Shown piece by piece: positions 44,667-52,855 of a stretch of 64,000 bases of DNA. The position numbers and the translations under genes are program-made. The notes under the pieces are model-generated. The model had not been told where the DNA came from. It made no database searches and saw only the letters and a list, made by a program, of their open reading frames with translations. This DNA is from Desulfovibrio sp. (GTDB lineage: Bacteria > Desulfobacterota > Desulfovibrionia > Desulfovibrionales > Desulfovibrionaceae): positions 46,980 through 110,979 of the forward strand of contig JAIKXS010000023.1 of assembly GCA_024683955.1 (NCBI GenBank). The letters are read 5' to 3'. The first letter of the stretch is position 1, and each line of letters starts with the position of its first letter.

Positions 44667-46166
44667 GTGCTTTTTACCTCTCCTATTTTTCTTTTTCTTT
44701 TTCTTCCCATTGTCCTTGCAGGCTCTAAAATCGCCTCTTTTTCCGGTCCAAAAGGGGTCGGACTTTTTCTTCTTGCCGCCTCTGTCTGTTTTTATGCAAG
44801 CTGGGATCTTTCGTCCTTCAGCCTCCTTTTTGTTACCATAAGCTTCAACTACTGCATAAGCCTGCTTCTTGCCTCTCCCGCTGATTCCCCACGGCCTTCA
44901 CCCTTTCTTTCACGTAAGGGACTTTTGGTCGTGGCCCTGCTTTGCAATCTTTTTCCACTGTTGTGGTTCAAGTATGCGGGCTTCTTTGCCGACAATATCT
45001 CCTACCTGCTGGGAGAACCGCTTTCTTTTACTCCTCCTTCTCTTCCTCCGGGCATCTCCTTCTATACCTTCATTCAAATTGCCTGGCTTGTTTCCGTCTA
45101 CCGTGGCGTGCTTCGTCCCGAGGGCTTTTGTCGTCATGCCCTTTTTTCTGGATTTTTCCCCTCCATTCTTTCGGGTCCCATCGTCCGCTATGAGCAGATG
45201 GGCCCACAGTACGATACGGTGCGCGGGCCGTCAGCCGATTCCCTCTCTCTTGGTTTCTCCCTTTTTTCTGTGGGGCTCGCCAAGAAGGTTCTTCTGGCTG
45301 ACAGTCTTGCGCCGCTCGCTTCCGGGATCTTTTCCGCGGCAGAAAAGGGATGGCCGCTCACGGGCTCCGAAGCCTGGCTTGGAGCCCTTGCCTACACCTT
45401 TCAGCTTTACTTTGATTTCTCAGGCTATACCGACATGGCCATAGGAATCGGACTTATGATAGGCGTCCAGCTGCCGGAAAATTTTGTTTCACCCTATAAG
45501 GCAACGGGCATCGTTGATTTCTGGCGGCGCTGGCACATAACTCTCGGACTTTGGCTGCGTGATTTTCTCTATATCCCTCTTGGTGGGAACAGACGGGGAA
45601 AAATTCGGCAGTACCGTAATCTCTTTTTGACCATGCTTATAGGCGGAGCCTGGCACGGAGCGGGATGGACGTTTATCATATGGGGTGCCCTGCACGGAAT
45701 CATGCTTGCGGTAAATCATTTTTTCCGGGCAAAGATCGCCAACACCGTTTTCGAGAAGCCTTTTTCGACATGGCCGGCCCGTCTTCTTTTTACGGCTTTG
45801 ACCTTTACATGTCTCACTCTCACGTGGGTTGTCTTCAGGGCCGAGAGTGTGGAGGGGGCCTGGCGTCTTTATGAAGTCATGCTGACAGGGCCGTTTGCGA
45901 GTGCCGGCATTCACGATACACTTTCCGGGATTCTTCCCCATCATTATTTTACCTCGTGGATCCCGTTTGCCCTCCTTGCGGTGTCGGCGTTCATTGTCTG
46001 GGGCCTTCCCTGCAGTCACGAAATCTTTTCACGCCGTTTTGATGCGCCTCGTTCCTGGCTGCGTTTTCGTCCCTCACGCGGATGGGCCATTGTTCTTTCC
46101 CTCCTTTTCATGGCATCGCTGCTCTTTTTGACGCGGAAAACGGCCTTCCTGTATTTTCAGTTTTGA
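44667..46166 (+). CDS. MBOAT family O-acyltransferase (AlgI-like)
   Basis: Membrane-bound acyl carrier/transferase. It has 499 residues and about ten hydrophobic segments. The MBOAT signature is present: FWRRWHITLGLWLRDFLYIPLGG is split by motif WRRWH, and the catalytic His is in GGAWHGAGWTFIIWG. It probably moves acetyl groups across the inner membrane to a surface polysaccharide. The next gene encodes an SGNH-like protein, the usual partner. The GTG/ATG start at 44667 gives the family-typical MLFTSPIFLFLFLP. Confidence 0.94.
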   Translation: MLFTSPIFLFLFLPIVLAGSKIASFSGPKGVGLFLLAASVCFYASWDLSSFSLLFVTISFNYCISLLLASPADSPRPSPFLSRKGLLVVALLCNLFPLLWFKYAGFFADNISYLLGEPLSFTPPSLPPGISFYTFIQIAWLVSVYRGVLRPEGFCRHALFSGFFPSILSGPIVRYEQMGPQYDTVRGPSADSLSLGFSLFSVGLAKKVLLADSLAPLASGIFSAAEKGWPLTGSEAWLGALAYTFQLYFDFSGYTDMAIGIGLMIGVQLPENFVSPYKATGIVDFWRRWHITLGLWLRDFLYIPLGGNRRGKIRQYRNLFLTMLIGGAWHGAGWTFIIWGALHGIMLAVNHFFRAKIANTVFEKPFSTWPARLLFTALTFTCLTLTWVVFRAESVEGAWRLYEVMLTGPFASAGIHDTLSGILPHHYFTSWIPFALLAVSAFIVWGLPCSHEIFSRRFDAPRSWLRFRPSRGWAIVLSLLFMASLLFLTRKTAFLYFQF

Positions 46167-46177
46167 GGGAGGCTGTG

Positions 46178-47566
46178 ATGAAAGTACCTTTTTCCAATAT
46201 TGTGAAGCGCGAGGACCTGAGCGGAAAGGCGTATCTTTTTTTGTGCGGAAGGGCTTGTGCTCTTTCTCTTGCTGTCCTTTTTCTCTTTTTTTTGCCCTAT
46301 TCTGCATGGTGGCTTGCCAAAAGCGGAGATTTGGCTGTTGAAGAGGCTGTTGACGAGCAGGCAAAAGGCTCGTTTGTTCTTTTTGGTTCCGGTGTTTCGC
46401 AGGATTTTGTCGACTATAAGCTTCGCCTCTATAAAGAGGTCCGGCCAACCATAGTTGCCATTGGTTCCTCCCGGGTAATGCAGTTTCGCTCCTCTGCGTT
46501 TTCCTCCAAATTTTTGAATATGGGCGGTGTTGCCGGCAACATTCCCGTCTTGCGCTCAACAATTGACGCCATGCTTCGGATTCATAAACCAGAGGCCGTC
46601 ATAATAGGTCTTGATTTTTGGTGGTTTATGCCTGCCTGGAATGCGGATCCTTTTATGGAGGAGCCTCCGACAAGCGGTTCCTATGCCTACGGCCTGGAAG
46701 CCCTGAAAAAACCATGGACCTGGCTTCTTGAGGGAAAAATTTCCTGGCGGGATTTCCTTGCTCCGGTTCGAGGTCTTTTGGGGGAGGGCTTTCGCGGCGA
46801 TCGTTTCGGAATCATGGCCCAGCAGACGGACGATGGCTTCGGTCCTGACGGATCGTGGTATTACACAGGAGAAAGTACAGGGCAGAAGAAACCCTTTGAT
46901 TACCGTTTTCAGGATACCATGAGTCAGGTTGTCGGGGGTGCAAAAGCTTTCTATCATGTGAAGGACCCGGCCGATGCGCCTTCCTCCCGCCATCTTGATG
47001 CCTTTGCGGAAATTTACTGCCGTCTGCAGTCCCGCGGTATCAGGACCTTTGTGTTTATTCCGCCGCTTGCGGAGAAAATCTATCTCGCGGTGCGAGAGCG
47101 CGAGGCTTTCTATCCGCATCTTTTTTCTCTTGCCGGAGCACTGCAGTCCCGGGGGATCAATGTGCTGGACGTAACCGATCCCCGCCGTCTTTTTTCTGGA
47201 GACTGTGAGTTTGTTGATGGCTTCCACGGCGGAGAAGTTACCTATCTTAGAATTTTACGGTCGCTTTGTGACCAGTGGGCTGCCCTCCTTCCGTATGTGG
47301 ATATCGATGAACTCAATCGCCGTATCCTTGAGTGGCAGGGGCATACCCTGGTTCATGACGACCGGTTGACTCCGCTTTTTGAGGTGGATAGCCAGAATTT
47401 TGGCTGTCCGAAAAAGAAAAGTGTGACCCCTCCGTCGCCTGAGCCAAAGGATCAGAACGTTATGGAAGAAAATGATCCTCCCCGTAGTGACAAGGAGGAG
47501 AAAAAAAGCGAAAAAACAGAACGGCAAAAAAAACGGCATGGCGAAAGCCATAGGAATTCCCGTTAA
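46178..47566 (+). CDS. SGNH-like periplasmic protein, MBOAT partner (AlgJ/AlgX-like)
   Basis: 462 residues from the ATG at 46178, with GGGAGGCTGTG upstream. One N-terminal membrane segment (about 22-44) anchors a large exported domain. A GSSR block (97-100) and a DGFH block (347-350) fit SGNH catalytic blocks I and V, with VIIGLDFWWF between. The last 55 residues are charged and low in complexity (Lys/Glu/Pro/Ser). Together with the MBOAT protein it likely transfers acyl groups onto an extracellular polymer. Substrate unknown. Confidence 0.82.
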   Translation: MKVPFSNIVKREDLSGKAYLFLCGRACALSLAVLFLFFLPYSAWWLAKSGDLAVEEAVDEQAKGSFVLFGSGVSQDFVDYKLRLYKEVRPTIVAIGSSRVMQFRSSAFSSKFLNMGGVAGNIPVLRSTIDAMLRIHKPEAVIIGLDFWWFMPAWNADPFMEEPPTSGSYAYGLEALKKPWTWLLEGKISWRDFLAPVRGLLGEGFRGDRFGIMAQQTDDGFGPDGSWYYTGESTGQKKPFDYRFQDTMSQVVGGAKAFYHVKDPADAPSSRHLDAFAEIYCRLQSRGIRTFVFIPPLAEKIYLAVREREAFYPHLFSLAGALQSRGINVLDVTDPRRLFSGDCEFVDGFHGGEVTYLRILRSLCDQWAALLPYVDIDELNRRILEWQGHTLVHDDRLTPLFEVDSQNFGCPKKKSVTPPSPEPKDQNVMEENDPPRSDKEEKKSEKTERQKKRHGESHRNSR

Positions 47567-47682
47567 TTTCCCAGCTTCTTCTTTTCCACGGTCAGGATCT
47601 TTTGTCTGCTTTCCCATTTTTTTGTATTACCCAATGCAGCTGAATGTATTTTTTTGAAACGTTTTTGCTCCCGTATTTTTCT

Positions 47683-48816
47683 ATGCACACCCCCTTCTCC
47701 TCTTTTATTCGTTTCTTGTGCGTCTGGCTCTCGTTGTCTCTTCCCATCCTTATCTGTCCTTTTTTCCCCCGTGAAGCCGAAGGTGCGGGCCCTGCTCCGG
47801 CTTCCTCTGAAAAAAAGACTGTAGATGAAGCTGCGGACGCCTACAAAAAAGGCGATTTTGCCAGGGCAAGACTTCTCTGGGAAAAGCAGGCGGAGAAGGG
47901 AGACGCCTATGCCATGAACAATCTTGGCATCCTGTATGATCGCGGTCAGGGTGTAAGCATAGATCTTGGCCGTGCCCTTCACTGGTTTGCCCTTTCCGCA
48001 AAGGCCGGAAACCCCCAGGGAATGAGCAATTACGGATGGATGCTTGATCAGGGGCGGGGTATTGCCGCGAATCCAGAAGAGGCGGCACGCTGGTACGATA
48101 AGAGCGCGCGAGCTGGGCAGAGGGAGGCCCAGTACAATCTCGGGCTTATGTATGAGCGGGGGCGTGGTGTCCCCAGGGACATGGTCAGTGCCGCTGCATG
48201 GTACAGCAGAGCTGCCGAACAGCATCAAACCGAAGGGCTCGCCCGGCTAGGACATTTATACCGAGTCGGGGAGGGTGTCCCGAAGGACAGCGCAAAGGCG
48301 ACGCTTCTCCTGTATGCCGCAACGATGAACGGCAGTAAGAGAGCCATCGCCGAGCTTGCCGAAATGGCCCCCGCTGATTCGTCCCAGCGCGGTATTGCAC
48401 TTTTTGGGCAACGCATGGATCAGACGGATCGTACACTTATGCGAGAAGTCCTTGCCACCACCAAAGTGCCCCCTCTTCGGGTCGACGACGCCTTTATCTG
48501 CGATCTTTACGATGTGAGCAAAACCGTACCCGGCGCAGGGCAGATGACCATATGTTACGGCTCGGGCAAGCCGGAACCCCTTGGGTTTCTTAAAATAGAC
48601 TACAAGGCCCCATCCAAAGCGGTCGCTTCGCAGATCCATTCCATGGTTGCTGGTCGTTTCGGGAAGCCTTCGGCCAGCGAGAGCGATGCCTCAAGCCTCT
48701 GGAACATGGGCTCCGTCGTCATCGCTACGCAATACATGCCGGAGCAGAAACAGATGAGTCTCATGTACATGGTGCCGCAGGTGTATCATCAGACCAAGAT
48801 GAGGAAAGAGCCGTAG
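47683..48816 (+). CDS. Secreted Sel1-repeat protein
   Basis: About 377 residues from the ATG at 47683 (MHTPFSSFIRFLCVW); the frame opens 13 codons earlier. The signal peptide is about residues 1-32. Sel1-type TPR repeats follow: AYAMNNLGILYDRGQGV, GMSNYGWMLDQGRGI, AQYNLGLMYERGRGV and GLARLGHLYRVGEGV. The C-terminal 130 residues form an unrecognised domain with two Cys. Sel1 proteins scaffold partner binding. It lies between the acylation pair and the ClC gene on the same strand. Confidence 0.85.
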   Translation: MHTPFSSFIRFLCVWLSLSLPILICPFFPREAEGAGPAPASSEKKTVDEAADAYKKGDFARARLLWEKQAEKGDAYAMNNLGILYDRGQGVSIDLGRALHWFALSAKAGNPQGMSNYGWMLDQGRGIAANPEEAARWYDKSARAGQREAQYNLGLMYERGRGVPRDMVSAAAWYSRAAEQHQTEGLARLGHLYRVGEGVPKDSAKATLLLYAATMNGSKRAIAELAEMAPADSSQRGIALFGQRMDQTDRTLMREVLATTKVPPLRVDDAFICDLYDVSKTVPGAGQMTICYGSGKPEPLGFLKIDYKAPSKAVASQIHSMVAGRFGKPSASESDASSLWNMGSVVIATQYMPEQKQMSLMYMVPQVYHQTKMRKEP

Positions 48817-48818
48817 GC

Positions 48819-50177
48819 ATGCCTTCTCAACTTCCTCCACTTCTGCGCGAGCTTGCCGACACGAGCAGACTGAGTTTTCACCGTTTCCTTCTTGAAGCCG
48901 TTCTGACCGGAATATTTGCAGGCCTCACCATCGGAATCTTCCGCATTGTCTACACGCTCGTAAGCAATGCACTTCTGCCATTTGCAGCCGCGTTTGAGCT
49001 TACAGCCCCCCTTCCCCTCCTTTCGCTTTTTGTAGCGGTTTCGCTTGCGGCTACGCTGAGTTATACGCTTTTACGGGTTGAACCGCTGATCAGCGGAAGC
49101 GGCATACCACAGGTAGAGCTTATGCTTGCCGGTCGTCTCCCTTTGATGTCCTGGCGACGCCTTCTTTGCACAAAATTTCTGGGCACCCTTATTTCCCTCT
49201 CGGCGGGTCTGTCTCTCGGGCGTGAAGGGCCGTGCATCCAGATGGGTGCCGCTGCCGGGCTTGGAGTCGCTCATTTTTTCGGGAGGGAGCAGAGCGGGGG
49301 ATCCGCACGTTTCCTTGTTGCCGGAGCGGCTTCCGGTATGGCTGCAGCGTTTGGAGCGCCGCTTGCCGGCCTTTTTTTTGCCTTTGAAGAAATGAAAATG
49401 GTTCTTCGCTTCCCCCTTTTTCTTTTTTGTGCGCTGGCGTCCTTTTCTTCTTACCTTATTGTACACGGTGTTTTGGGCCTCGGCCTTGTTTTCCCGTTTG
49501 GACATATGCAGTCCCTTTCCATTTCCGAATGTTGGCTGTATCCCGTCCTCGGCCTTCTCTGCGGACTCTGCGGTGCCCTGTACAACGGCGTTCTGGTCGG
49601 CCTGACAAACTTTGAGGATCGTTTTTTCTCCAATGCCTTTCTCCGCCTTCTTCTCCCCTTTTTCCTTTCAGCCATTCTTCTTATCACCTACCCTCATGTC
49701 CTTTCCGGGTTTGGTGTGACGGCTCTCGATCTTGAACGGACATTGCCGGGAACTTTCGCCCTTTCTGTTCTGCTTCTTTTCAAAATACTCTTTTCCGCCA
49801 TAAGTTTTGCTTCGGGGGCATCTGGTGGCATTTTGATGCCCATGCTTCTTGTTGGTGCCATCTTTGGCGCCACCGTCGCAAGCATTCTCCTTTCCTGCAC
49901 TCTCATCGGAGACGGGCAGACCGGAACCATGCTCCTGCTGGGAATGGGGGGCCTTTTTGCCGCAACCGTCAGAGCTCCCCTGACTGCTTCCGCTCTTCTT
50001 CTCGAAATGACAGGTGCCTGGCAACACGCCCCGTCTCTTCTTTTTGTCGCCTTCACTGCGGTGTTCGTGGCCAATCGCCTGGGGTCAAAGCCCGTCTATG
50101 TAAGTCTTTCAATGCGAATTCTCCGCCTGCGGTCCCAAAGGGAGGAAAAGGAGAAGAATAGGCGGCCTCCTCAGTAG
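48819..50177 (+). CDS. clcA: ClC family chloride channel/antiporter
   Basis: 452 residues, about 12 or more helical membrane segments. Selectivity motifs GSGIPQVE, GREGPCIQMGAA (gating Glu) and GGIFMP-type SGGILMPMLLVG are present. AFEEM carries the Glu that passes protons in ClC antiporters, so a Cl-/H+ antiporter is more likely than a channel. No CBS domains. It starts 2 bases after the upstream stop, indicating coupling. Confidence 0.94.
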   Translation: MPSQLPPLLRELADTSRLSFHRFLLEAVLTGIFAGLTIGIFRIVYTLVSNALLPFAAAFELTAPLPLLSLFVAVSLAATLSYTLLRVEPLISGSGIPQVELMLAGRLPLMSWRRLLCTKFLGTLISLSAGLSLGREGPCIQMGAAAGLGVAHFFGREQSGGSARFLVAGAASGMAAAFGAPLAGLFFAFEEMKMVLRFPLFLFCALASFSSYLIVHGVLGLGLVFPFGHMQSLSISECWLYPVLGLLCGLCGALYNGVLVGLTNFEDRFFSNAFLRLLLPFFLSAILLITYPHVLSGFGVTALDLERTLPGTFALSVLLLFKILFSAISFASGASGGILMPMLLVGAIFGATVASILLSCTLIGDGQTGTMLLLGMGGLFAATVRAPLTASALLLEMTGAWQHAPSLLFVAFTAVFVANRLGSKPVYVSLSMRILRLRSQREEKEKNRRPPQ

Positions 50178-50519
50178 ATATTGCTGCGTTATCGTTTGGT
50201 GCTTTGTGTGCAGAGACTTTTTCGCATAATTTTTTATGTTTTTTAGATTGACACGATTTCCTGCGGACTCCTCTGCAGATATTTCGGATGGGTTCCGCCT
50301 AAAGGCCATTTCAGAAGCTGCAGACGCCTTGAAGTTGGTCATTTTTTTAAGTAGACTTAAAAATTGTCGCAGATGTTCCGCAGGGCCTTCCGTGTTCCTG
50401 ACCTTTTGCGAAGTACAAACATCGTTTTTCCTGGATATAACGGGCAATATGCCCTTGATTTTTAAACAGTGGAGGCAGCGTTTTCTTCCCCGTTGCGGGG
50501 ACACACGCTGAAAGTAAGG
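50178..50519. other. 342-bp intergenic region clcA/PaaK-like
   Basis: No gene seen. A TTGACA lies near 50248 on plus but no -10 at suitable spacing follows. No terminator after clcA is obvious. Confidence 0.35.
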
Positions 50520-51785
50520 ATGACACGTAAAGATCGTACCGAAGGAATATTTAGCAGGCGCGAGGTCCTGGACGAGGGCGAGCGTCGTCAGTATTGTCTT
50601 ATTCAGCTGAAGGACCTGCTTTCCTATGCATACCGCTATTCGGAAGACGTCAAGAAACGCTTTGACCGCGCGCAGTTCAATGTTGAGAAATTCAAGAATC
50701 TTTCTGATATCAAGCATATTCCGATACTGAAAAAGAAAGAGCTGATTTTTTTGCAGTCAATGGGGCCACGCCTTGGAGGTCTTCTAACGCGCGATATAGG
50801 AGAGTTGAAACGCCTTTTTCTTTCGCCGGGACCCATTTTTGATCCCGAAGACAGGACCGAGGATTACTGGGGATATACCGAAGCCTTTTATTCCGTGGGC
50901 TTCAGACCAGGAGACTGCGTGCAGAATACCTTCAATTACCAGCTTGGCCCTGCCGGTTTTATGTTTGAAGAGCCTCTGAGCAATCTTGGCTGCGCCGTCA
51001 TTCCTTCGGGACCCTCGGATGCCGTGACACAACTCGATATTCTGCAGAAGCTTCGGGTCTCCGGGTATGTGGGAACACCGAGCTTTCTTATGCATTTGGC
51101 AAAGAAGGCCGAGGAAAAGGGGATCAACCTTCGCAAGGAACTTTTTCTTGAGGTGGGCTTTGTCACAAGCGAGCGCCTTACGGAAAAAATGCGTACCCAG
51201 CTTGAGAAAAAATTTGATATCATTCTGCGTCAGGGGTACGGCACGGCTGATGTCGGCTGTATTGGCTACGAATGCTATCAGAAATGCGGACTTCACATCG
51301 CCAATCGCTGCCTTGTGGAAATCTGTCATCCCGATACCGGTATCCCCCTGAAGGACGGAGAAGTCGGTGAAATAGTCGTGACGGCCTTCAACAAAACCTA
51401 TCCCCTGATCCGTCTTGCCACGGGCGATCTTTCCTATATTGACCGCAGCCCTTGTCCCTGCGGACGGACGAGTCCGAGACTCGGGAGTATCGTCGGGCGT
51501 GTGGATACCACTGCACGCATCATGGGAATGTTTGTCTACCCTCATCAGGTTGAGCAGGTTATGAGCCGTTTTGAGGAGATCAAGCGGTGGCAGATCGAGG
51601 TAACGAATCCCGACGGTATCGATGAGATGTCTCTCTATATTGAAACAACGGATTTTAAGCGCCAGGATGAGCTTCTTCACCAGTTCCGTGAGAAAATTAA
51701 GCTCCGTCCAACCCTTTACGTAAAAACGCCAGGCAGTTTGCCGGCCCAGCTGCAGCCCATTAGCGATAAGCGCAAGTGGGATTAA
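50520..51785 (+). CDS. PaaK-like adenylate-forming protein lacking the usual ATP loop
   Basis: 421 residues from the ATG at 50520; the frame opens 17 codons earlier. Similar in layout to phenylacetate-CoA ligase: the aromatic N-terminus, GYGTADVGCIGYEC in place of motif A5, RLATGDLSYID (A7), GRVDTTARIMGMFVYPHQ (A8) and a C-terminal Lys (ISDKRKW). At the P-loop position, where PaaK has SSGTTGKP, it reads SPGPIFDPED. Whether it still adenylates is uncertain. Cysteines in CPCGRTSP are usual. A small gene follows 10 bp later. Confidence 0.85.
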   Translation: MTRKDRTEGIFSRREVLDEGERRQYCLIQLKDLLSYAYRYSEDVKKRFDRAQFNVEKFKNLSDIKHIPILKKKELIFLQSMGPRLGGLLTRDIGELKRLFLSPGPIFDPEDRTEDYWGYTEAFYSVGFRPGDCVQNTFNYQLGPAGFMFEEPLSNLGCAVIPSGPSDAVTQLDILQKLRVSGYVGTPSFLMHLAKKAEEKGINLRKELFLEVGFVTSERLTEKMRTQLEKKFDIILRQGYGTADVGCIGYECYQKCGLHIANRCLVEICHPDTGIPLKDGEVGEIVVTAFNKTYPLIRLATGDLSYIDRSPCPCGRTSPRLGSIVGRVDTTARIMGMFVYPHQVEQVMSRFEEIKRWQIEVTNPDGIDEMSLYIETTDFKRQDELLHQFREKIKLRPTLYVKTPGSLPAQLQPISDKRKWD

Positions 51786-51795
51786 CAGGTGAGAT

Positions 51796-52176
51796 ATGAA
51801 TCCGGATCTGCGTACCGTTCTTGACTGGCTTTCCGCGCGTCACAGTGAGGTGATGGCCCAAGAGCAAAAAGCCCTGGAGTGCCTCTCGGCTCTTCCCCGG
51901 GAGCAAGCGGCCTACGAGGACGCGCTCAGAAAAAAAGCCGAGCTTTTGGCGTCTATGGCCAAGGACGCACTCCCTCTTCTTTTAAAGCTTCCGGAAAAGG
52001 ACCGTGAGGATATCCACGCAAGATTACGGAAATTTTCCGCTTCGGCATCCCTTGGTCTTAAGCTCGGATCACTTTTTTATATGAGCGCTTTGCTCTACAG
52101 GGATGAACACCGTCAGGGAGAGCCTGATCTATTGCAGGTATACATTGATTCTCTCCGGTTGCAGTATGAAGCGTAA
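51796..52176 (+). CDS. Conserved hypothetical protein beside PaaK-like gene
   Basis: 126 residues, mostly helical and charged, no signal peptide or membrane segment. It starts 10 bp after the PaaK-like gene with GGTGAGAT upstream, so it is co-transcribed. This small partner seems linked to the PaaK-like gene in sulfate reducers (recalled, not tested). No function proposed. Confidence 0.78.
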   Translation: MNPDLRTVLDWLSARHSEVMAQEQKALECLSALPREQAAYEDALRKKAELLASMAKDALPLLLKLPEKDREDIHARLRKFSASASLGLKLGSLFYMSALLYRDEHRQGEPDLLQVYIDSLRLQYEA

Positions 52177-52486
52177 TTGCCGCGAACATGCAGATCCCGG
52201 AGCCCCACCCTATCTTTCGGCCCCATCTGTAATGCTTTTGCGATACGGCAATCGTAACGCTGACGAAGAGATGAACCCATAAAGTATCTCATCCGTAAGC
52301 CGCTTTCCGGAGTGATGCAGTCGTATTTTGACCTCTGTTTGCGAACGCTATTGATTTCTCTGCACGTGGGAGACAGGTTTGTCCGTGCCGGCTGATCCGT
52401 GAATGGCAGCCATGCCCTGCAATCGCAGTGTTTCCATTAAAAAAACAGCATCTGTTGCCCCAGGACTTATTTTTTGGAGAGATCCC
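52177..52486. other. 310-bp intergenic region
   Basis: No gene or clear promoter. A CAGATCCCGGAGCCCC stretch near 52190 matches an intergenic stretch near 25407 with one change. Confidence 0.35.
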
Positions 52487-52837
52487 GTGAAGATCGTATA
52501 TGCCCTTCTATTCCTCTGCTTCTGCGCTTCCGCCGTACAGGCTGGCCCCTACTGCTCCATGCCGGGCGCAAGCGAACGCTTTTGCAAGGCTGACACAGAT
52601 AAAAGTGACTCCCTTTCACCCGAAGAATTCCAGACGGCCTTTCCCGATATGACCAAGGAAGCTTTCTCCATGCTTGACGCCGACAGGAACGGTGTCATCG
52701 ACGGTGCGGAATGGGATGCTTTTCTCGGACGTCATGAAGGTTCAAAGAAGAACGGAATGGGGGGGATGGGTATGCCGGGAAATGCTCCGACCGAAGAGCC
52801 GGCCACGCCCCCGTTGATTACCCCCCCCGCGAAGTAG
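52487..52837 (+). CDS. Secreted EF-hand protein
   Basis: 116 residues from the GTG at 52487, with GGAGAG 6 bases upstream. The signal peptide is about residues 1-20 (cleavage near VQA-GP). Two EF-hand loops follow: DTDKSDSLSPEEF and DADRNGVIDGAEW, with Asp/Asn/Ser at calcium positions. A Gly/Met/Pro-rich low-complexity tail closes it. It probably binds calcium in the periplasm or outside; role unknown. Confidence 0.85.
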   Translation: MKIVYALLFLCFCASAVQAGPYCSMPGASERFCKADTDKSDSLSPEEFQTAFPDMTKEAFSMLDADRNGVIDGAEWDAFLGRHEGSKKNGMGGMGMPGNAPTEEPATPPLITPPAK

Positions 52838-52855
52838 GGGCAGCCCCGGGAGAAG

